Assembly: GCA_022432975.1 (NCBI GenBank)
Contig: CM039510.1
Span: 35,379,468-35,443,467 of the forward strand
Source of the DNA: Begonia masoniana
Taxonomy: Eukaryota; Streptophyta; Magnoliopsida; Cucurbitales; Begoniaceae
Reading direction: 5' to 3'
DNA: 64,000 nt
Within the stretch, counting starts at the first letter, position 1. Each line of letters starts with the position of its first letter. The position numbers and the translations under genes were made by a program. The notes under the pieces were generated by a model. That model searched no databases. It saw only the letters and a program-made list of their open reading frames with translations, and was not told the origin of the DNA. This document shows positions 57,925 to 64,000 of the stretch, piece after piece.

Positions 57925-59196
57925 TGTGACGTGCCTCGTAGGCTCGTTACTAGATCACAAACCCGGGCACAAAATTTAACTGTTCAATGTTCTAACGACT
58001 TGTCTCTTTTTGTAGGTTTCGATTCACTCATGGACTTCACTTGGGAGCCGACTAAGGAGGATGAGGAGAAGCCTTACCATGTCATTTATTGGAGCATTCG
58101 CACGGAGCTTGCTGATAGCCCCATAGGAATTTATCTTCCCGGGCCTTAATTTGTAATTTTTAATTTTTAAAACTCATTGGCATACATTCGCCTTTATTGT
58201 AAGGATTTTATAATTGCATTTCATGCATTAGATTGTGTGGTTAGGACTAGATGTATGGTGGTGGATTTGGGTTGGAGGAAGTTCAACAAAATATTCAAAG
58301 GAAAAGGCCCTACAATAAATGGAGCCCAATGGAAGCCTTGGCCCAAAGAAGAGCCCACAAAAAAGGTATAATTTTGCAAGTACAAAAGTTAGTGGCAACA
58401 TGGATTGATGATGTGGCAAGATTCCCTCCATTGATCCATTTAGGCATGGCATTCATCTCCTCCCTAGGATGTGTGCTTGTTTGCCTTGATCTTGGCCATC
58501 CATCCTTTTTGATCCAAGGGCCCTAATCCACCTAGGACTTCTATAAATGCATGGTATTAGTGATTGTAGACAACTTTTGCTAAATCAATATACTACTATT
58601 TCCCTAAATCTCCCAAATTCCTTTGGTGATTTTTCCTTGGTTCTTTGAACCAAGAGGAGTTAGCCTCCATTGCTAGCCTAGCTTGGGTTGCTAGGTTAGC
58701 TCTTAATCATTCCCTCATCTTCTCCCTTGGGAGTTGAAACGAGGACGAAAATCCCCAGCCTACGGTGGTCGTTTTCTTTACGGAAAACGTGTATCCGGGA
58801 GCTTAAACCGTAAGCTCTCTCCTCGGATCCACCAAGGGTTTTCTTTACTTTTATTGCTATCACTTTTGCACACAAATCACTCTTTACTTTTCAGCTTTTC
58901 ATTATCCACACACTCACTTTCTATTTTTTTATCTTTCTTTATTTCCATTGCTTTACATTTCCTTGTCATTTCTAACATATATTGTCATCTTATTCTCTTT
59001 ATTTTCTTGTAATTTTGCTTCTCTCTACTAACCTATAATCTCGGCCATCATCTTAACATTTGCCTTCTTTATTTCTTGCCTTTAGTTTAGTATTTTATTT
59101 CAATATTCAAATATTGTTCACTAGCACCCAACCGAGCACCAACCTAGCATATTCGTGGGTCGTACACGGGCCCCCTTTCTAGGGGCCCCCGTGTCA
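57925..59196 (+). repeat. 5' LTR of the CRM-like element
   Basis: 1272 bp, TGTGACGTGCCTCG...GGGGGCCCCCGTGTCA. TATA box at 58542-58548. It ends with an inverted repeat CGGGCCCCC..TTTCTA..GGGGGCCCCCG-like hairpin (59167-59191). Confidence 0.85.
58542..58548 (+). promoter_or_regulatory. TATA box of the CRM-like LTR
   Basis: TATAAAT in CTATAAATGCATGG, about 650 bp before the LTR end, leaving a long transcribed leader. Confidence 0.55.
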
Positions 59197-59198
59197 AG

Positions 59199-59210
59199 TG
59201 GTATCAGAGC
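59199..59210 (+). other. Primer binding site of the CRM-like element
   Basis: TGGTATCAGAGC, exact tRNA-Met type, two bases after the LTR. Confidence 0.9.
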
Positions 59211-60421
59211 GATAGGCTTCCCTTGATGTGTTTTTGATGCATTTGGCAATCGCCAAAAGCTATACACAAAAACCGGGATAGCGCTCGATTTGTTTCTCGC
59301 GTTATTTCTTATATATTTGGTGCTAACTTTGAGCTAACTTGTGCTAATCCAACTTTTATTTTTGCTACCATTATTTTTCTTTATTAATGCTTGTTCTAAT
59401 GTGGAAAAATATGGTGAACAATCCTACAAGAAAACGCACAAGGTAAAGCCCCAAATCTCTTGATTTCATTCCTTTATTTTCTCAGTTTCTTCTCCTTTGT
59501 GTGCCACGGCTTCTACCTTGTTTTTGCTTTATTTTGAGTCCTTATTTTTCTTTAGATCTAAGCCAAAACTCTGTCGAAAATTTGGTAGAAAAGCAAGCAT
59601 GAAATCGGCCTAACAAAAATTGCTAAATCGGGTTATATTTGTTGCATAATTTTCACGGTTTTCACTATATTTGCCTCGGTTTATTGCTCCTTTAGTCTCG
59701 ATTTTTGTTGGCATTTCTTGTTAGCATTTTAACCTTTTTTTAGCACTTAATTATTGTCCAATCACTATATTAAAATTCTGGAAATTTTGGTGCTTCAATT
59801 CGGCTTGGAACTATTACTATCGAAAATAGGATTATTGTTGAAATTATCGCATCGGTTTTGTCTCTTTTGTTAAGCTCGAATTTGTCTATTATTTTTGGTG
59901 AATATTGCTCATGTTTTAGTTCATAAATTTACCTAATATATGCTGTTAAGTGAATGGATTAAATTGGTTAACAAGAAATTGGCAAAAGCATGAATTAAAG
60001 TAGCAAATTGGAGCTAGACATTAGATTAACAATTCTGCTATATTTGAATTAAATTCTAGCATGTTATTTTGACTTAAATGATGTTCTAAATTTTATCATT
60101 TGCTGTTTTTAGAGTTAATTAGTTGTCATTAATATTGCTCTAGTTTGTCCTTAGTAAAAATTGATAACTTGATTGAGTTTCTTGACAATTTGTGGTGAAA
60201 ATGAATTGTTGAAAATATTCACTTCTTGGTTGAGATATTAAGTGTTATTAAATTGTCTAGTTATCATCCTAATTAGCGTGATCCCTATTTTTATTGTTGT
60301 CTTAGCTAAGATTGTTCCTTAGTTCCTAAAATTGTCTAAGACATTAAGAAGATAAAAATCACACTAATTTAGGGAAATTTACTTAGACAAGAATTTCAAT
60401 TTTTAATTAAATCACTCAACC
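59211..60421 (+). other. Untranslated leader of the CRM-like element
   Basis: About 1.2 kb of AT-rich sequence with no long frame before the gag start codon. I see no gene or repeat in it. Confidence 0.7.
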
Positions 60422-63178
60422 ATGCCTAATCGAAGTGGACTCAATCGAGAATCACCACACCAAGAACCACATCGGACTAGGGATACTCCCCCACCCGAAC
60501 ACACCCGTTACGAAGGAGAAACTAGCTCTCAAGGAGGCATGCAAGGACAAATTGATGCCTTAACGAATATAGTTAATAGCCTTGCCCAACAAGTCCAAAC
60601 TATGCTGAACAATCCTCCTCGTAGAGAATTTCACGAACGTGTCCCCTCTCAAGAGACCTCCTCTAGGATTATTCCCGAACGCCCTAGGCGTAGAGCACCT
60701 TTTCAACCACTTATAGAGGAAGAGGAATGGGTTGAACCCCAAAGAAGGAGACCACGTCATTTTAATTCGGAGGATGATATTTGGATGGAAGATGATGAAG
60801 AGTACCGACCTAATCGTCGTAGGGACAACGACGACCTCCGTAATGTCAAGATGACAATTCCCCCTTTCAATGGGACGTGTGATGGAAACACGTATCTTGA
60901 TTGGGTTGATAAGGTAGAGAGAATCTTTGAGTGTCACGACTATTCTGAGCGAGTCAAAATTCAACTCGCCTCCCTTGAACTAACGGGCCACGCCGCATTA
61001 TGGTGGTCCAACCTTAAAAACCAAAGAATGCGTACACTAGGATACCCCATCTCAACCTGGAATTCCATGAAAGAGGAAATGCACAAGAGGTTCGTTCCCC
61101 GACACTACAAGCACGAACTCTTCCACCAACTTCACAACCTTAGACAAAATTCTCTCTCTGTCGATGAGTATATCACGGAATTCGAAACTCTCAATATGCG
61201 TTGTGCTATTGATGAACCCCAAGAGCAACTCATCGCGAGATTCATTCGAGGTCTTAAACGCGATATTGGAGATGCGGTTGAAGTACAACAATTGCAAACC
61301 ATGGACATGGTCATTCAACTCGCCCTCACGGTGGAAAGACAACTCAAACGAAAACGCAAGACCAACTTCCCAACCAAATTTCCACCTAGGCACCTAGATC
61401 AAGATAAACCCAAACCTCCATGGAAGAATGAAGAGAAAAGGCCCATTAACCGTAATTGGCCACCTAAAACCCCATTCAACCAAAACAAACCCTCTCCTAC
61501 GGACAAAAATCAATCAAACCCTCCTAAAGGACAAAGTGCCCGTGACGTCCAATGCTACAAGTGCTTAGGCAAGGGACATTACGCAAATGAATGTTCTAAC
61601 CGTCGAGTGATGGTTATCAAGGAGTCAACCGGAGAATGGGAGAGTGAGAACGATGAAGGACAATACCTCGATAAGGAAGTAGGAGAAAAGGTAGATGACG
61701 AGAGCGAGCACGAATCGGATGAGTGTGACGCTCAAGACGGACCACTTTTAATGGTGATTAGAAGATCCCTTGTCTCTAAAAATGTTGAGGAGGACTGCCA
61801 ACGTGAAAACATTTTTCAAAGTAGATGTGCAGTCAAAGATAAAGTATGTTCGGTGATTATAGATAGTGGAAGTTGCGTTAACGTAGCTTCCCAAGATATG
61901 GTTAACAAGCTTGGATTGGAGTCGACAAACCACCCTAAACCATATAAATTGAGATGGTTGGCTGATAGAGATGACATTAAAGTGACCAAACAAGTAACTA
62001 TTAATTTTACTATTGGAAAATATAAGGATTCGGTTACTTGCGATGTCGTGCCGATGAAAGCGAGTCATCTTCTATTAGGACGACCATGGCTCTATGACCG
62101 TAGGGTACATTATGATGGTTACCTCAACAACTATAGTTTGAAATTCGGCGGTAGAAATATCCAATTACTTCCTATGACCCCTGAACAAATTGCTCATGAT
62201 GATGCGCTTAGGAAGGAGGAAAAGACTAAAGAAAATCTTTTGTTGACCAAAAAGGGATTAAGGGCTGCTGTGACTAAGGGAAAAATGGTGATTTTTGTTT
62301 TATTTAGGGACCGAATTATGGAGCTTGGAGTGATTCCCTTACCGATTCAAAACCTACTTAAGACTTATCAAGATGTTTTTCCTGAAGAACTACCCCCTGG
62401 ACTACCCCCTGGACTACCCCCGATTAGAGGAATAGAACACCAAATCGACCTCCAACCCGGTGCTATGTTACCAAATCGACCGGCCTATAGGATGAGGCCT
62501 GACGAAGCAAAAGAATTACAAAATCAAGTCCAAGAATTATTAGGGAGAGGATACATAAGAGAGTCGATGAGCCCATGCGCTGTACCTACCCTATTAGTAC
62601 CTAAAAAGGATGGCTCTATGCGAATGTGTGTTGATAGTAGAGCTATCAACCAAATAACCATTAAGTATAGGTATCCTATTCCTCGGTTAGAAGATATGTT
62701 GGACGAATTGAGTGGACCCTCAATTTTCTCTAAAGTTGACTTGAAGAGCGGGTATCACCAAATACGGATGAAAGAGGGTGATGAATGGAAGACCGCCTTC
62801 AAAACAAAATACGGATTGTTTGAATGGATGGTTATGCTATTCGGTCTTACAAATGCCCCGAGCACCTTTATGCGGTTAATGCATTATGTTCTTAAGGAAT
62901 TCCTTGGAAAATTTTTTGTCGTGTATTTTGATGACATCTTGGTGTATAGTCGCGACCTCCCACAACATGTCAACCATCTCGGGATGTTATTTCAAACCCT
63001 CCGTCGTACTAAATTGTTTGGGAATTTGAGTAAGTGCTCATTTGGGCAAGAGAAAGTTTACTTTTTGGGTTTTATCATTTCTAAGGATGGCTGGAAGCGG
63101 ACAAAGAGAAGGTTAAAGCCATCAAGGAGTGGCCCACTCCTAATAGTATCACTGAAGTCCGTAGTTTTCACGGATTAG
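60422..63178 (+). pseudogene. gag-pol: CRM-like gag-protease-RT, ending in a frameshift
   Basis: The ATG at 60422 follows ...ATCACTCAACC. About residues 1-110 are hydrophilic and arginine-rich; the capsid domain with YLDWVDKVERIFECHDYSE is at ~158-190 and HAALWW at ~197; the zinc knuckle CYKCLGKGHYANEC at ~379; protease IIDSGSCVN at ~480; RT from ~690 with the active-site YFDDIL near residue 838. Gag and pol share one frame, as in CRM elements. Near residue 660 PPGL occurs three times in a row. Around 63085-63094, after [10 protein letters not shown], a base is missing; the last ~30 residues to 63178 are out of frame. Whole, it would supply particle, protease and RT. Confidence 0.88.
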
Positions 63179-64000
63179 CCTCTTTTTACAGAAGATTCAT
63201 TAAAGACTTCAGTTCTTTAGTCGCTCCAATTACGGACCTCACTAAGAAAGGAGTTGACTTTAATTGGACACCGACATGTCAAGGTAGCTTCGATATGATA
63301 AAAGAAAAACTTTGTCAATCACCCGTTTTGGCCCTTCCCGATTTCAACAAGGTTTTTGAGATCAAGAGTGATGCCTCCGGTATTGGCATTGGAGCTGTAT
63401 TGATGCAAGATGGCAAACCTCTTGCGTATTTTAGTGAAAAATTGAAAGGAGCTGCTTTGAACTATTCAACTTATGACAAAGAGTTTTATGCCGTGATTAG
63501 AGCTCTCGAACATTGGCAACATTACTTACTTTCAAAAGAGTTTGTGATTCACTCCGACCACCAATCCCTTAAGCACATTAAGAGCCAACACAAACTCAAC
63601 AAGCGTCACGCAAAATGGGTGGAATTCTTGGAAAGATTTCCCTACATTCTCAAATATTTGAAAGGGTCTGATAATACCGTTGCCGATGCTTTATCTCGTA
63701 GACGTATCCTCTTAACGGAATTAAGTGTTAGATTTTTCGGATTTGAATGGATCAAAAGCTTGTATGCATCCGATAAAGATTTTGGATTGCCTTATCACGT
63801 TTGCCAAACTAAGGTTGAAGGAGGATATAGTCTTATCGATGAATTTCTATTAAAGAATGGGTAATTGAGTATTCCTAATTGCAGTCTTAGACAATGCCTC
63901 ATTAAAGAAGCTCATGGTGGAGGATTGTCTGGGTATTTTGGGGAAAAGAAAACCCTCGAACTATTGAAAGAAAAATTTCATTGGCCTCACATGATGAAAG
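63094..64000 (+). pseudogene. pol: CRM-like RT end, RNase H and integrase start
   Basis: Continues the polyprotein in the next frame from ~63094 ([16 protein letters not shown]), through RNase H (KSDASG ~63364, the [10 protein letters not shown] segment, ADALSRRR ~63685) into the integrase zinc region (EAHGGGLSGYFG, HWPHMMK). A TAA at 63862-63864 breaks it. The window ends before the catalytic core, so neither the active site nor a centromere-targeting tail can be checked. Confidence 0.87.

Larger units (their letters stand above)
57925..64000 (+). mobile_element. CRM-like Ty3/gypsy retrotransposon, runs off the window
   Basis: 5' LTR 57925-59196, primer site 59199, long leader, gag-protease-RT in one frame, then RNase H and integrase in the next frame. 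RT motifs (SPCAVPTLLVPKKDG, KSGYHQIRMKEGDEWKTAFKT, VVYFDDILVYSRD) fit the CRM group of chromoviruses, which in many plants sit at centromeres. The left flank GGGAG (57920-57924) should recur after its 3' LTR outside the window. Confidence 0.85.

Noticed and set aside
58734..59012. 92-codon frame in the CRM-like LTR (membrane-like, S/L/F-rich)
   Set aside because: It lies in a T- and C-rich part of the LTR leader; composition alone explains the hydrophobic look.

Overview
This window is plant nuclear DNA that consists almost entirely of LTR retrotransposons inserted into one another. Chromovirus-type and Sirevirus-type pol and gag, a Cassandra-like TRIM carrying a 5S-rRNA-like segment, and tRNA-Met primer sites all point to a flowering plant, probably a eudicot; I cannot name the species. 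I see no intact host gene. One 100-N gap (42314-42413) and a homopolymer-only duplication around it indicate a long-read draft assembly.

Left half (1-35288). The backbone is an old Ty3/gypsy LTR, 'E', now in four pieces: 11322-11745, 14975-15501, 31470-31672 and 34052-35288. It was split by element A (minus, 2786-11321), a Cassandra-like TRIM (11746-14974, TSD TATTA), Sirevirus F (15502-31469, TSD GTTTC) and a solo LTR (31673-34051, TSD AACTG). These carry further insertions. A holds solo LTR B (6603-8811, TSD CTTTG) and is cut at its left by element 0 (1-2785). The Cassandra holds a solo LTR (12168-14726, TSD TTTCT). F holds a non-coding minus-strand gypsy element G (20936-27155) and a rearranged LTR fragment (about 27447-28545).

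Middle (35289-40250): about 5 kb of AT-rich sequence with no convincing gene, a cluster of GCCCA/GGGCC motifs at 39247-39310, and simple repeats.

Right half. An old CRM-like gag relic (about 42600-43028 and 53350-53475) was hit by a 538-bp TRIM. That TRIM was hit by a short hAT element (43402-53176, TSD AGTGGAGG), and the hAT by full-length Tekay-type element D (43904-53105, TSD ACCGA, two 2265-bp LTRs). The part before D is repeated at 40251-41932, most likely an assembly error. Further right are a gypsy LTR (H, 53476-55161), a second, minus-strand Sirevirus (55162-57924) whose LTR holds an 889-bp solo LTR (TSD GTTAT), and a CRM-like element (57925 to the window end).

None of the pol genes is intact. 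D and element A share a gene order of gag, protease, RT, RNase H, integrase, which in a working copy would make particles, copy RNA into DNA and insert it. The point I would follow first is a small cassette conserved in position in ten LTRs of several diverged families: a 39-57-nt segment preceded by AG and followed by GTAAGT, between a more 5' donor-like site and a more 3' GATGTAG/GTGA acceptor-like site. It looks like a micro-exon in a spliced LTR leader.
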